Part shown: in pieces, positions 10,131 through 19,837 of the stretch
Layout: each line of letters opens with the position of its first letter
Numbering within the stretch: position 1 is the stretch's first letter
Assembly (NCBI GenBank): GCA_963701325.1
Contig: OY969604.1
Location: 2,418,001-2,482,000 of the forward strand
From: Bog-756 sp963701325
GTDB lineage: Bacteria > Actinomycetota > Acidimicrobiia > Acidimicrobiales > RAAP-2
Reading direction: 5' to 3'
DNA: 64,000 nucleotides
Program-made: the position numbers and the translations under genes
Notes under the pieces: generated by a model
Database searches by the model: none
The model's input: only the letters and a program-made list of their open reading frames with translations
What the model was told of the DNA's origin: nothing

Positions 10131-11189
10131 TCATGGTTTGGCTTCGAGCACCAGATTGAACGGTGTCTCGGTTGCGCGTCTGAATGAGGAGAATCCCGCC
10201 TCGGTGAAGACCTCCCGGAGCCTTGCCTCGCCTGCCTGAGCTCCCAGGGCCAATCCCACCTCCTGGGACAGGGATGCCGGCGTGCAGAGAAATGTAGATG
10301 CCCCATAGAACATTCGTCCCACAGGGTTGACGTTGTCCTCGACGTTGTCCTGGGCGAACGGTTCGACGAGCATCACCGTTCCGTCACTCTTGAGCGTCTC
10401 CCGTGCGTGCCGGGCAGCTCCTACGGGGTCGCCCATGTCGTGCAGGCAATCGAAATAGCAGACCAAATCGAGGTCCTCGCCGCTGTGATTCTTTGCCGTG
10501 GCGACCTCGAATGCGACCCTCTCGTCGACGCCGGCTTCGGCTGCACGTTCGCGGGCGGCTTCTATGGACTGTTCGTGGTAGTCGGACCCCAGGAATGACG
10601 ACTTTGGGTATGTCGCAGCCATGATGATCGTAGACGCCCCATGACCGCAGCCAACGTCGGCGACCCTGGCTCCTCTTTGCAGTTTGGATTCGACTCCGTC
10701 GAGCGCCGGAATCCATGACGAGGTGAGGTTGGCTCGATAGCCAGGTCGAAAGAATCGCTCCGTTCCACCGAACAGCCGAGGGTGGTGCTCGTGCCACCCC
10801 ACCCCTTCACCTGTTCGGAACGCGTCGGTGATCTGTTCTTCGGCTGCCCAGCAGGCTCCCACGACGTCGAACGCTCCACCGAGAAACACCGGGCTGTCTT
10901 CGTCTGCCAAAGCGAAGGCCTGTTCGTCCTCCAGTTCATACGTCTGTCCGGCGGGATCGAAGGTTATGTAGCCGCCGGCCACCTGATTGTTCAGCCATTC
11001 ACGCACGTAACGCTCATTGGTGTTCGTCCGCTCAGCGATCTCGGCGGGCGAGAGTGGGCCGGATCCGGCCATTGCCTTGTAGAGCCCCAACTTGTCCCCA
11101 ATTGCCATGAGGGCAACGGAAACGGTGGCCGCCATATCTGTCACCGCCTGTCCCATGAACGCCATAAGTTTGTCTTCATCAATCGCCAT
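10131..11189 (-). CDS. Class I SAM-dependent methyltransferase with N-terminal winged helix
   Basis: Protein of 352 residues. Residues about 25-95 form the winged-helix dimerisation domain found in small-molecule methyltransferases and related repressors (LGLYKAM, LSPAEIAERTNTNERYVREWLN). Residues about 165-300 are the Rossmann SAM-binding domain, with VADVGCGHGAS near 174 as motif I, then FLGSDYHEQSIEAAR and DLVCYFDCLHDM. The usual substrates are small molecules; none can be assigned. ATG start with GGAGGG six bases upstream. It is monocistronic as far as neighbours show. Confidence 0.88.
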   Translation of the reverse strand: MAIDEDKLMAFMGQAVTDMAATVSVALMAIGDKLGLYKAMAGSGPLSPAEIAERTNTNERYVREWLNNQVAGGYITFDPAGQTYELEDEQAFALADEDSPVFLGGAFDVVGACWAAEEQITDAFRTGEGVGWHEHHPRLFGGTERFFRPGYRANLTSSWIPALDGVESKLQRGARVADVGCGHGASTIIMAATYPKSSFLGSDYHEQSIEAARERAAEAGVDERVAFEVATAKNHSGEDLDLVCYFDCLHDMGDPVGAARHARETLKSDGTVMLVEPFAQDNVEDNVNPVGRMFYGASTFLCTPASLSQEVGLALGAQAGEARLREVFTEAGFSSFRRATETPFNLVLEAKP

Positions 11190-11746
11190 GACAATCCCTC
11201 CACCTTGTAACGAAAGCCCCCCGGTGTGACGGTAATGACGCCGTTCCGGATGTCAAGGGGTGGAGCGAACCGACGCCGAAGTGCAACAATTCCGCCAAGG
11301 TCAGCATGCCCACGTTGCTCCTGCAGAGAGCAGACACCGTGTTCCCCAATGCGGCGCACTGCCGCTACCTCGCCGAGAACATCCCGTCGTCCCAAGTTGG
11401 TTGAGTTGCCGGGCTGCGACACCCTCCACCCGGCGGGAGACACTGCGCCCATGCTCGACGTGCGCCCGGGTGTCGGCCCCCGTCGACCTCGATGAGATCG
11501 TGGCGTCGTCAACCGTCAAGGACAGTGTTGTCGGTTCGAGTGTCGAGTTGAGCAACGCGGGGCCACGAACTCAAGGGCGTGGCGGGCACGTGGAGTCGTG
11601 TATTGCTGAAGTGCTCTCTCTGCCAGAATCTCAAGAGCGGACGGAAATCAAGCCGACGGCGTTTTCGGTGTCATCCGCAACGTCGCATCAGTGCTCGAAC
11701 GCCCTGATCTGTCGGCCCCGTCGGGTCGGTCGGTCAAGGGAGTGAG
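11190..11746. other. Intergenic stretch with no supported gene
   Basis: About 557 bases between the methyltransferase start and the stop of the SHOCT gene. Several short open frames exist on both strands, but none has a ribosome site, a recognisable motif or actinobacterial codon pattern. The methyltransferase promoter should lie at the left end. Confidence 0.6.
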
Positions 11747-12139
11747 TCAGCCGAGCAACTTTGCCTTTTGTGCCTGGAACTCAGCGTCAGTGAGTACGCC
11801 CTGTTCTTTCAGGTCGGCCAGTTTCGCAAGTTCGTCGACACTGCTCGAGGAGCCGGCAGCTTGCCGAACTTGGGCATCGAACGCCTCCTGTTGGCGCTGG
11901 GCTTGCGCGAGCGACCTCTCCTGCATCTTCCCACCACGGGCAATGAGATAGACCAGGATCCCCAGGAAGGGGACAATGATCACGAAGATCACCCAGAGTG
12001 CCTTTGCCCCTCCGCCCATGTCATCGCTTCGAAATATGTCCCCGAAGATCGCAACAAGGATCCAGATCCAGATGACGAACAGAAAGACCTCGAGCATTGT
12101 CCAGAACAAGTCAGCCAGTGGATAGGTGTACGCAAGCAT
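11747..12139 (-). CDS. Small membrane protein with PLDc_N-type helices and C-terminal SHOCT motif
   Basis: Protein of 130 residues. Two transmembrane helices (about 12-34 and 46-68; IVPFLGILVYLIARG is typical of PLDc_N/phospholipase-D-nuclease N-terminal helices) are followed by a charged linker and a SHOCT motif at the end (LAKLADLKEQGVLTDAEFQA). SHOCT is a short oligomerisation or targeting motif; function is unknown. The ATG at 12139 is preferred to a TTG one codon earlier because AGGAGG lies seven bases before it. Confidence 0.85.
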   Translation of the reverse strand: MLAYTYPLADLFWTMLEVFLFVIWIWILVAIFGDIFRSDDMGGGAKALWVIFVIIVPFLGILVYLIARGGKMQERSLAQAQRQQEAFDAQVRQAAGSSSSVDELAKLADLKEQGVLTDAEFQAQKAKLLG

Positions 12140-12521
12140 CAATGAACCTCCTCCGTATGGGTACTTTCTAGAATGCGAAGCTGATAGGGGGCATCACCTG
12201 GGGATATGCTGTGTTCCAGACACACCATATCTGGCCGACCGATCTGCAACGGGGCAATCGGAGTGGCTTTGCAGCCTACGTGGTCTTCGCAACTGCAACG
12301 GGCGCCCGAACGTGCCATTGATTCGCATTGCGGTCCCCTCGCCCAGAGCCGATCGGATCGCTGGGCTCTCGCCCTGTGGCAGGACTGGCGATCCAGCATG
12401 TTGCGAGGGCCGGGAGCTCTCATGGTTAGAGGTTGACCGCAGTGGTACATATGAATGTGTGCACGCAATTCGGTCAGATACTCCAGGGGCTCTTCGACCA
12501 TAGGACGGCAGGAGGACCGCG
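12140..12521. other. Intergenic region between divergent genes
   Basis: About 380 bases separating the SHOCT gene from msrB. It must contain two divergent promoters. No convincing open frame or RNA gene is seen. Confidence 0.55.
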
Positions 12522-12995
12522 ATGGCAGACGACTACCGCAAGGACCCTGAGGCGATCGCCCAGCTCGACCATCGCCAGTTCGCCGTAACCCAGGAAGGAG
12601 CCACCGAACCGGCCTTCGACAACGCGTTCTGGGACAAGAAGGAGGCGGGCATCTACGTCGACATCGTCTCGGGAGAGCCCCTGTTCGCCTCCATCAAGAA
12701 GTTCGACAGCGGTTGCGGCTGGCCAAGCTTCACCTTCCCCCTCGAGCCGGCCAATGTGCTCGAGAAGACGGACCGGAGTCACGGCATGGTCCGCACTGAA
12801 GTGCGGTCGAGTCATGGGGACAGCCATCTCGGTCATGTCTTCGACGATGGGCCCGCTGAGGACGGGGGCCTGCGCTACTGCATCAACTCGGCCGCTCTGC
12901 GCTTCGTGCCCTACGAGAACCTAGAGGCCGAGGGCTATGCACAGTACAAGGGCCTGTTCGACGGTCCGAAGGACGCAGAGGAGGCTGCGCGCTAA
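12522..12995 (+). CDS. msrB: Peptide-methionine (R)-S-oxide reductase MsrB
   Basis: Repairs oxidised methionine (R-sulfoxide) in proteins using thioredoxin. The 157-residue protein has the SelR/MsrB core: SGEPLFASIKKFDSGCGWPSF, GHVFDDGP, and RYCINSAALRF with catalytic Cys120. Cys65 in SGCGWPSF is the likely resolving cysteine. The two CxxC pairs that bind structural zinc in many MsrB proteins are absent, so this is the zinc-free form. AGGAGG six bases before the ATG supports the start. It sits directly upstream of a catalase, suggesting an oxidative-stress pair. Confidence 0.94.
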   Translation: MADDYRKDPEAIAQLDHRQFAVTQEGATEPAFDNAFWDKKEAGIYVDIVSGEPLFASIKKFDSGCGWPSFTFPLEPANVLEKTDRSHGMVRTEVRSSHGDSHLGHVFDDGPAEDGGLRYCINSAALRFVPYENLEAEGYAQYKGLFDGPKDAEEAAR

Positions 12996-13124
12996 AGGGG
13001 GCGCACCGAAAGAGCAAGCTACCCGAATGGAGAGAGACGTCACGTTCCGCGCACCAGCTGGATAGTTTCCCCGTGGGAGCGGAATCGCGTCGTGATGGCG
13101 CAACCTGATTCTGGAGGAGGAGCT

Positions 13125-14594
13125 ATGAGCGCAGGAAAGTCACAAAGGCCACCGACCACGACTGACGCGGGCATCCCGGTGGCCAGCCAGGAACACTCGC
13201 TCACTGTCGGTCCCAACGGTCCCGTCCTGTTACAGGACTTCTACCTGATCGAGCAGATGGCCAACTTCAACCGGGAACGGATCCCGGAGCGTCAACCCCA
13301 CGCCAAGGGAGGTGGCGCGTTCGGCACGTTTGTCGTGACTGACAACGTGTCCCGCTACACCAAGGCCGCGGTGTTCCAGCCCGGCACCGAGACGGACGTG
13401 GTCCTACGCTTCTCGACGGTCGCCGGCGAGCGGGGCTCTCCGGACACCTGGCGGGACCCGCGGGGCTTCGCTGCCAAGTTCTACACAAGCGAGGGCAACC
13501 TCGATATCGTCGGCAACAACACGCCCGTCTTCTTCATCCGCGACCCGATGAAGTTCCAGAACTTCATCCGGTCGCAGAAGCGCCTCGCGGCCAACAATCT
13601 CCGTGATCCTGACATGCAGTGGGACTTCTGGACGCTCTCGCCCGAGTCTGCACACCAGGTGACTTGGCTGATGGGTGACCGTGGGATCCCTCGTTCCTGG
13701 CGCCACATGAACGGCTACTCGTCGCACACCTATATGTGGATCAACGCGGAGGGCGAGCGCTTCTGGGTCAAGTACCACTTCAAGACGGACCAGGGGGTGG
13801 AGTACCTCACCCAGGCCGATGCGGACCGTATCGCTGGTGAGGACGGCGATTACCACCAGCGCGACCTTTATCAGGCCATCGAACGAGGCGAGCTCCCGAG
13901 CTGGTCGCTCAAGATGCAGATCATGCCTTTCGACGAGGCGAAATCCTACCGATTCAACCCATTCGACCTCACCAAGGTGTGGCCCCATGCCGACTACCCG
14001 CTCGTCGCTGTCGGTCGCCTGACCCTCAACCGGAACGTGACCGACTACCACACCGAGATGGAGCAGGCGGCGTTCCAGCCGAACAACATGGTGCCGGGGA
14101 CCGGGCTGTCGCCAGACAAGATGCTGCTGGCACGTGGCTTCTCCTATGCGGACGCGCACCGGGCACGCCTCGGGGTGAACTACCAGCAGATCCCCGTGAA
14201 TCGTCCCAAGTCGCCCGTCCACAGCTACTCCAAGGACGGGGCGATGCGGGTGGACAACGTCAACGACCCCGTCTACTACCCGAATTCGTTCGACAGGTCA
14301 CCGGCCGCTGACATCAATACGTACGCTGAGCAGGCCGTCTGGGCTGCCGACGGTGAGATGATGCGTGCCGCCTATTCGCTGCATGTCGAGGACGATGACG
14401 TCGGTCAGGCCCACGCACTCGTCAACGGGGTGATGGACGAAGCGGCGCGGGATCGCCTAGTCGACACCGTCTCTGGACTGCTCGCCGGATTGCGCCGCGA
14501 CGAGGTGCTCCGGCGGGCCTTCGCATACTGGCGCGCCATCGACAAGCCGGTCGGCGACCGGATCGAGGCAGCGGTGTTACGCAAGCGGACATGA
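13125..14594 (+). CDS. katA: Monofunctional heme catalase, clade 3-like small subunit
   Basis: Decomposes hydrogen peroxide. The 489-residue length fits a small-subunit catalase. Visible signatures are the distal His region (ERQPHAKGGGAFGTF, near residue 58), VGNNTPVFFIRDPMKF with the active-site Asn, and the proximal heme-ligand region RGFSYADAHRARLG with Tyr near 340. The frame opens at 13092, but the ATG at 13125 has GGAGGAGG four bases upstream and is the better start. It lies 130 bases after msrB in the same direction. The gene symbol is a family-level assignment. Confidence 0.94.
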   Translation: MSAGKSQRPPTTTDAGIPVASQEHSLTVGPNGPVLLQDFYLIEQMANFNRERIPERQPHAKGGGAFGTFVVTDNVSRYTKAAVFQPGTETDVVLRFSTVAGERGSPDTWRDPRGFAAKFYTSEGNLDIVGNNTPVFFIRDPMKFQNFIRSQKRLAANNLRDPDMQWDFWTLSPESAHQVTWLMGDRGIPRSWRHMNGYSSHTYMWINAEGERFWVKYHFKTDQGVEYLTQADADRIAGEDGDYHQRDLYQAIERGELPSWSLKMQIMPFDEAKSYRFNPFDLTKVWPHADYPLVAVGRLTLNRNVTDYHTEMEQAAFQPNNMVPGTGLSPDKMLLARGFSYADAHRARLGVNYQQIPVNRPKSPVHSYSKDGAMRVDNVNDPVYYPNSFDRSPAADINTYAEQAVWAADGEMMRAAYSLHVEDDDVGQAHALVNGVMDEAARDRLVDTVSGLLAGLRRDEVLRRAFAYWRAIDKPVGDRIEAAVLRKRT

Positions 14595-14646
14595 GGCAAG
14601 ACTGCCACTGACGAGTCCACCGGCACGCCCAAGCGGTGGGACTTCA

Positions 14647-14664
14647 GCGCCAAATTGCTGGCGC
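14647..14664. terminator. Hairpin between convergent genes, possible bidirectional terminator
   Basis: Perfect 6-bp stem GCGCCA/TGGCGC with loop AATTGC, between the catalase stop and the stop of the convergent repeat-protein gene. There is no clear T-run, so its strength as a terminator is uncertain. Confidence 0.4.
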
Positions 14665-14677
14665 CGACATAATCGGG

Positions 14678-16609
14678 TTATCCGACGGAGACCAGTCCCA
14701 CTATCGGGGCGTTGAGCGGCTCCTCAGCCATCGAACCCAGGTAGGCAGCCGCTCCGAAACTGAACACCCCGCCGTCGCTGCGGGCCAGCCAGTACCCCCG
14801 ACCGGCGTCGGGCAAGGCGAGAGCAACCATCGTGGCATCGAGTGGCTTGTCCGCCATCGATCCGTCGAATCCGGCGTCGCCGAAGGCGAAGACCCCTCCG
14901 TCTCGGGCCACCAGCCAGTAGCCGCCAGCGTCGGATGTGGTGTCCATGCCCACGATCGGCTGGTTCAGGGGTCGTCCGCTCATCGATCCGTAGAATCCGG
15001 CGTCGCCGAAGGCGAAGACCCCTCCGTCGCGGGCCACCAGCCAGTAGCCGCCACCGTCGGATGTGGTGTCCATGCCCACGATCGGCTGGTTCAGGGGTCG
15101 TCCGCTCATCGATCCGTAGAATCCGGCGTCGCCGAAGGCGAAGACCCCTCCGTCTCGGGCCACCAGCCAGTAGCCGCCACCGTCGGATGTGGTGTCCATG
15201 CCCACGATCGGCTGGTTCAGGGGTCGTCTGCTCATCGATCCGTAGAATCCGGCGTCGCCGAAGGCGAAGACCCCTCCGTCGCTGCCCACCTCGTCGTATC
15301 CGCTGTTGTCCGAGTCGTGGACCAATCCGACAATGGGCTGGTTCAAGAGCTTGCCACCCATCGAACCAAAGAACTGGGCCGAGCCGAAGCTGAAAACGCC
15401 CCCGTCTGAGGCCACTTCCCAGTAGCCCTGGCCCAGCGCCGACCCCGGCGCAAGCGAACCGGGAACGGCCAGCACGGTGCCGTAAAGCGCACCGATGGTG
15501 GGGGTGGTGGTCGCGCCGAAGGTGATTGTCACACATCCGTTCGCGTACGCAATCTGACTCGAGGCCTGACTCGAGACGCTCTGGTAGCTCGCGGTCAGCG
15601 GGTTCCACCATTTGACCGTCGCTCCTCTGGGAACCCCGCACAGTGTGACCACGACGGAGGCATAGGCCGACTGCGGAGCGATCCTCACGTCGTAGTACAC
15701 CCCACCCGGGACGGTGCTGGTCAGTGGATCGCTGGCGTATCGGGCCACAGTGAGCGAACCAGTCCCCCCCGAGCTGGTGGCACTGATCGAATCGATCGTG
15801 CCAGGGGGTCCGAGGCTGGCCGACGTTGATCCGCTAACCGAGTCCAGCGCTGGGGTAGCCGTCGGCACGACGGTGTTCGAAGGTGCTGAGGGGGACGACG
15901 ACAGTTCTCCGAGGTAACCGCTGACCGTAAAGGTGTAGGCATCACCCACCGCGAGCCCATTGACCGTGAGGTCGGTCGCGCTCCCCGCACTCAGGGGACT
16001 GAGTGTCGTTGCCGTGGTCAGATCGGTCGGTGTGATCCAGTAGGTCTGGTCGACCTCCCCGGCCATCCAGGTCACGTTGGCTGAGTCAACCCCCCCGCCC
16101 GCGGTGACGGCTGTGGGGGTGCCCGGAAGGACGGTTATCGAGAGAGGCTGGCTGGCTGTCTGGGACGCGGCGTCGGTCACCGTCACGGTGACGGTCGAGG
16201 AGCCCGCCGACGTCGGGGAGCCGGTGATGGCCCCGGTGGCGACGTTCATGGTGAGCCCCCCGGGTAATGAGCCGGCAGTCACCGCGAAGCCGTAGGGCGT
16301 CGTGCCACCCGAGACGCCGATCATTTGGGAGTACAAGCCGCCGACAGTCCCGGCAGGGAGAGCCGCGGTCGTGATGGTCAGCGTGCCCCCAGCACCAGCC
16401 GTCCCAACTCCTACGAAGACGGACCCAGTGGCCGTCGCAGTCACGACGAGCAGGCCGCACAGGAGGATCTGCGTCGTGCTGACGGCGCCGACTGTCGAGC
16501 CCCGACAAAGCCCGGAGCTGCACTGCCGATGGCGGCGACCCAAGGCGCCTCTCCTGGCTCCGAGGCCTTGGCTCGGGCGAGCCAAGCGTCCTGCAGACCA
16601 ACCATTCAT
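14678..16609 (-). CDS. Secreted protein with Ig-like and Fn3-like domains and six GYW-DGG-FGD-GSM repeats
   Basis: With the ATG at 16609 the protein has 643 residues: a long basic N-terminus, then a hydrophobic signal (TQILLCGLLVVTATATG), a putative Ig domain (about LPAGTVGGLYSQM to SITV), a fibronectin-III-like domain, and six C-terminal repeats of about 42 residues (GYWLVARDGGVFAFGDAGFYGSM pattern). The repeats probably form blades of a beta-propeller-like surface domain; their function is unknown. Three central units are nearly identical at the DNA level with a 126-base period, showing recent copying. The frame stays open to 17035, but that part overlaps the upstream gene and does not look coding. 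Start is uncertain. Confidence 0.75.
   Translation of the reverse strand: MNGWSAGRLARPSQGLGARRGALGRRHRQCSSGLCRGSTVGAVSTTQILLCGLLVVTATATGSVFVGVGTAGAGGTLTITTAALPAGTVGGLYSQMIGVSGGTTPYGFAVTAGSLPGGLTMNVATGAITGSPTSAGSSTVTVTVTDAASQTASQPLSITVLPGTPTAVTAGGGVDSANVTWMAGEVDQTYWITPTDLTTATTLSPLSAGSATDLTVNGLAVGDAYTFTVSGYLGELSSSPSAPSNTVVPTATPALDSVSGSTSASLGPPGTIDSISATSSGGTGSLTVARYASDPLTSTVPGGVYYDVRIAPQSAYASVVVTLCGVPRGATVKWWNPLTASYQSVSSQASSQIAYANGCVTITFGATTTPTIGALYGTVLAVPGSLAPGSALGQGYWEVASDGGVFSFGSAQFFGSMGGKLLNQPIVGLVHDSDNSGYDEVGSDGGVFAFGDAGFYGSMSRRPLNQPIVGMDTTSDGGGYWLVARDGGVFAFGDAGFYGSMSGRPLNQPIVGMDTTSDGGGYWLVARDGGVFAFGDAGFYGSMSGRPLNQPIVGMDTTSDAGGYWLVARDGGVFAFGDAGFDGSMADKPLDATMVALALPDAGRGYWLARSDGGVFSFGAAAYLGSMAEEPLNAPIVGLVSVG
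14945..15270. repeat. Near-identical 126-bp tandem coding repeats
   Basis: Successive blocks such as those starting near 14940, 15066 and 15192 share almost every base at exact 126-bp spacing and encode one 42-residue surface repeat each. Differences are limited to a few bases (for example Ser/Arg changes in the GRPLNQ segment). Confidence 0.85.
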
Positions 16610-16845
16610 GGGGATCCATCCAGTAGCCGAGACCACCGCGTGGCGGAGCGGCGCCATCGAAGGTGCAGCGTCGCATCCACACCATCGGCATGTGGCCCGC
16701 CCGGCTTGAGGCTCACGACAGGCCGATGCGTTCCCGTGGGCCCCCGGTGCCTCAGCCAGTTGGTCGTTGCTGGGTCGGTCGAATCGAATCCAATTCGAGT
16801 AGTGAGTGGGCCAGCGACAACACCCCCAATCACCTCGGGCTCCGG

Positions 16846-18630
16846 TCAGTGTGACCCGTAGAAGGGTGCTCCGAACGAGAAGACCCCACCGTCGGCACCG
16901 ACCAGCCAGTAGCCCCCAGTGCTCGGATCGGTGGCCATCCCGGTGACCGGTGCAACCAGGGACGACGCTCCCATCGACCCACGGAACGGGGCATTGCCAA
17001 AGGCGAAGATCCCACCGTCGGATGCGACCATCCAATAGCCCGCTCCGTCGGGGGTGGCGGACATGCCGTTGACCGGCAGATTAAGCTTGATGTTCCCGGT
17101 GGAGCCGTGGAAGGCGGCCGATCCGAAGGAGAAGATTCCACCGTCGGTGGCCACCAGCCAATACCCCTGGCCCCTCGGATTGTTCGCCATCCCGACAACC
17201 GGCTGATTGAGGTGCTGGCCACCCATCGAACCGAGGAACCGAGCATCGCCGAAGGAGAAGATGCCGCCATCCGACGCGACCAGCCAGTAGCCCTTGCCGT
17301 CTCCGGTGGGGGCCAGGTCGACCACCGGAGCGTTGAGGTGCCGGCCGCCCATGGAACCGAAGAACCGTGCGTCACCGAAGGAGAAGATGCCACCGTCGGC
17401 CGCCACCATCCAGTAGCCCTTGCCGTCCGGAGTCGAAACGAGGTGATTGATCGGCGCATTGAGCGGCTGCCCTGCCATCGAGCCGTAGGACAGCGCACCC
17501 CCATGGGGATGGACCGCACCACTGGAGTCGACGAGCCAATAGCCGTTGCCCGACGGGGTTGAGGCGATCCCAGTGAATATCACGGTCGGGGCAGAAGGCG
17601 CGAGGTTGGTCGAAGCGATATAGAGCTGGCGTTGGTTGGCCGACAGGTTTGCCGTGCAGTTGGAGCAGGGATTGTTCCAGGCGGAGAAGGCCAGCCACTG
17701 GTGGCCTGTTGCGTCCTGGAAGATCGAGCCACCCCCTGGGCCATGGGCGGAGCCATACGTGGTGAGGAACGGGCCCGGCGGATTGAGGCACGGCCCGAGC
17801 GGACCAGAGCAAGAGGCGAGTTGCTCGTTGTAGGAGGAGTCCTCGAAGTTGCCGCCGGAGAATAGGAGGAAGTAGCCACCCCCGCTCTCGACTAACTGAG
17901 GATCATCTGTCGTCTGCTCAGAAGGAGTAACTGTCATCAGCAGCGAAGGCGACCCGACGAAACCGGTTCCGTCGGCGCTCAGCTGCACGCCCCACACCTG
18001 GGAGGGGGCGGCCGAGGTCCCGTCATTGGACTTCCACTCCAGATACGGCAGATGCGTCGCCGGATCGACGAATGGACTCGGATCCAGGACGCCGCCGGCC
18101 GGGCACCACGGTGATCCACTGGAGTTGTCGGTGAAAACCGGGTCCGATGGCGTCAGCGTGGACGCGGTTGCTACTGCGAGGCACGTGAATCCCGAGTCCA
18201 CCGGATGACCGGCAGTCGACGCGTCGTACCACATGACCCAGTGGCCACCGATGGAGGCGACGCCCGGGGACGTCTGGGTGTCCACCTGCTGCCAGCTCGG
18301 TGTGGTCGGCAAGGCTGTCGAGCCGTACGGGTGTCCCGTATAACTCCCATAGCCGCCGGCGGGATTACCCGAAGCGTTGATGACAACCTGGATGTGGTTT
18401 CCGAGCGCAGTCCCCGTCGTGAACGCGTAGTAGACGCCGTTGGAAAGGACGACATCCGGATCCCCGGCATTCGCGGCAAGGGACGGAGATGTGGGCGGGC
18501 TCACGGCGATCCGAGCGGACTGGGCCCCGGCGACGGATGCACCGCCGATCACCGATCCTGCCAACGTGAACATCGCCATACCCACGGCGACCAACCCCGC
18601 GCGCAGAGACCTTATGGTTTCAGTCGTCAA
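16846..18630 (-). CDS. Secreted GH43-like glycosidase head with six GYW-DGG-FGD-GSM repeats
   Basis: Protein of 594 residues with a Sec signal peptide (about 1-37, ending near VAGAQ). Residues about 45-335 resemble five-bladed glycoside hydrolase family 43/62-type folds: NAGDPDVVLSNGVYYAF, GGHWVMWYDAST, and GVLDPSPFVDPATHLPYLEW. Two acidic positions of the family are visible, but the second-blade Asp is not obvious (SPGVASIGG), so activity is uncertain. Residues about 345-594 hold six 42-residue repeats, the last truncated. It lies upstream of the related repeat protein, same strand, 236 bases apart. It likely binds or trims an extracellular polysaccharide; this is inference. Confidence 0.8.
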   Translation of the reverse strand: MTTETIRSLRAGLVAVGMAMFTLAGSVIGGASVAGAQSARIAVSPPTSPSLAANAGDPDVVLSNGVYYAFTTGTALGNHIQVVINASGNPAGGYGSYTGHPYGSTALPTTPSWQQVDTQTSPGVASIGGHWVMWYDASTAGHPVDSGFTCLAVATASTLTPSDPVFTDNSSGSPWCPAGGVLDPSPFVDPATHLPYLEWKSNDGTSAAPSQVWGVQLSADGTGFVGSPSLLMTVTPSEQTTDDPQLVESGGGYFLLFSGGNFEDSSYNEQLASCSGPLGPCLNPPGPFLTTYGSAHGPGGGSIFQDATGHQWLAFSAWNNPCSNCTANLSANQRQLYIASTNLAPSAPTVIFTGIASTPSGNGYWLVDSSGAVHPHGGALSYGSMAGQPLNAPINHLVSTPDGKGYWMVAADGGIFSFGDARFFGSMGGRHLNAPVVDLAPTGDGKGYWLVASDGGIFSFGDARFLGSMGGQHLNQPVVGMANNPRGQGYWLVATDGGIFSFGSAAFHGSTGNIKLNLPVNGMSATPDGAGYWMVASDGGIFAFGNAPFRGSMGASSLVAPVTGMATDPSTGGYWLVGADGGVFSFGAPFYGSH

Positions 18631-18908
18631 GGGTCAATGCCTTTCAGTCAAGGGCATGGTGCACGCCCGTCTCCATGAATGCCAACACCCGGTCACCGAC
18701 ACGGATGACCGAGGCGGCGTCCGATCGTGTCGAGAGCCGTTGGTGTACTTGGTTGGCGAGTTGAGTCGGCCACTGAAAGAACGTTCCCACCAGGGTGATG
18801 GGCGAGCCTGCGGACCCAAAGGCTATTGCGTTCGATGGCACACACTGGGTGATCCGTTGGTCGGTCGGGAGGCCGCCCGGCTACTGTACCGTCGTGGCTA
18901 GAGAGCCC

Positions 18909-19803
18909 ATGAGCCCAGATGAGGTCCAGCGACTCCATACGCGACTGTCGAACTGGGGTCGATGGGGACCGGAAGACCAGCTCGGGACTCTCAACTTCAT
19001 CACGGCGGGGGCAACGGCAACTGCAGCGTCGGCCGTCGTGTCGGGGCAAACGGTGTCTTGTGCCCGGTCTCTGCCCACTCAACCGGCCCCGGATAACTCG
19101 ATGCCCGTTGTTCACCACATGATCGGGACGGCGACTGAGGGCTATGGGGCCGACTACTTCGCCCTCGCCCCGCATGGCTATGCGACAAGCCACATCGACG
19201 CACTCTGCCATATCTTCCATCAGGGGAGGATCTACAACGGATACGAAGCCGAGACGGTTACGGCTCACGGCGCAACCAAGCTCGGCATCCATCACCTCCG
19301 ATCCGGAATCGTCACTCGGGGTGTCCTGATTGACGTGCCTGCCATCCGGGGTGTCGAGGCACTGGGGCCAGGAGAACCCATCTTCCCCGAGGACCTGGAG
19401 TCGGCGGAGAGGGCAACAGGCGTCACCGTGCGGACCGGGGACGCCCTACTCGTGCGCACAGGACGGTGGAAGTGGCGAGAGACGTACGGCCCTTGGGTTC
19501 CGATGGATGGCATGGCTGGCCTCGACGCCTCCTGCCTCACTTGGCTACACGAGCGCGAGGTCGCCGTGCTGGGCAGTGACGGGATCTCCGATGTCCTGCC
19601 ATCGCAGCGTCGACACTGTCCTCATGCCTATTCACACCGTCGCCATCGTGGCGATGGGTGTCCATCTCCTGGACAATCTTGATCTCGACGAGTTGTCCAT
19701 GGCATGCACTGCTGCAGGACGATGGAGCTTCCTTTTAACCGTTGCACCGCTGGTACTGAATCAGGGCACAGCCTCTCCGGTGAATCCGATCGCAGTCCTC
19801 TAA
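18909..19803 (+). pseudogene. Cyclase-family (kynurenine formamidase-like) metal hydrolase, one frameshift
   Basis: The first frame encodes NWGRWGPEDQLGTLNF, GYATSHIDALCHIF (metal-binding HxDxxxH-type motif) and a conserved VLGSDGISDVLP, then loses homology. The second frame picks up at once with VDTVLMPIHTVAIVAMGVHLLDN and ends TASPVNPIAVL, the usual family C-terminus. Removing one C near 19608 restores a single product of about 297 residues (DVLPSQVDTVLMPIH). So it is either a real +1 frameshift or a sequencing error. Family members hydrolyse amides or lactone-like esters with bound zinc or manganese. ATG at 18909 chosen; GTG at 18894 is an alternative. Confidence 0.85.
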
Positions 19804-19837
19804 TACGAAGCGAACCATTGGAACAGAGGAGGTAATG

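Noticed and set aside
13404..14222. 272-codon minus-strand open frame across the catalase gene
   Set aside because: It lies wholly antisense to a clear catalase and has no recognisable motif; long antisense frames are expected in high-GC coding DNA.
14842..15409. Long repeat-rich open frames on the plus strand and a possible CRISPR-like array
   Set aside because: The 126-bp units are coding repeats of the minus-strand gene. Units are too long and lack spacer/repeat structure.
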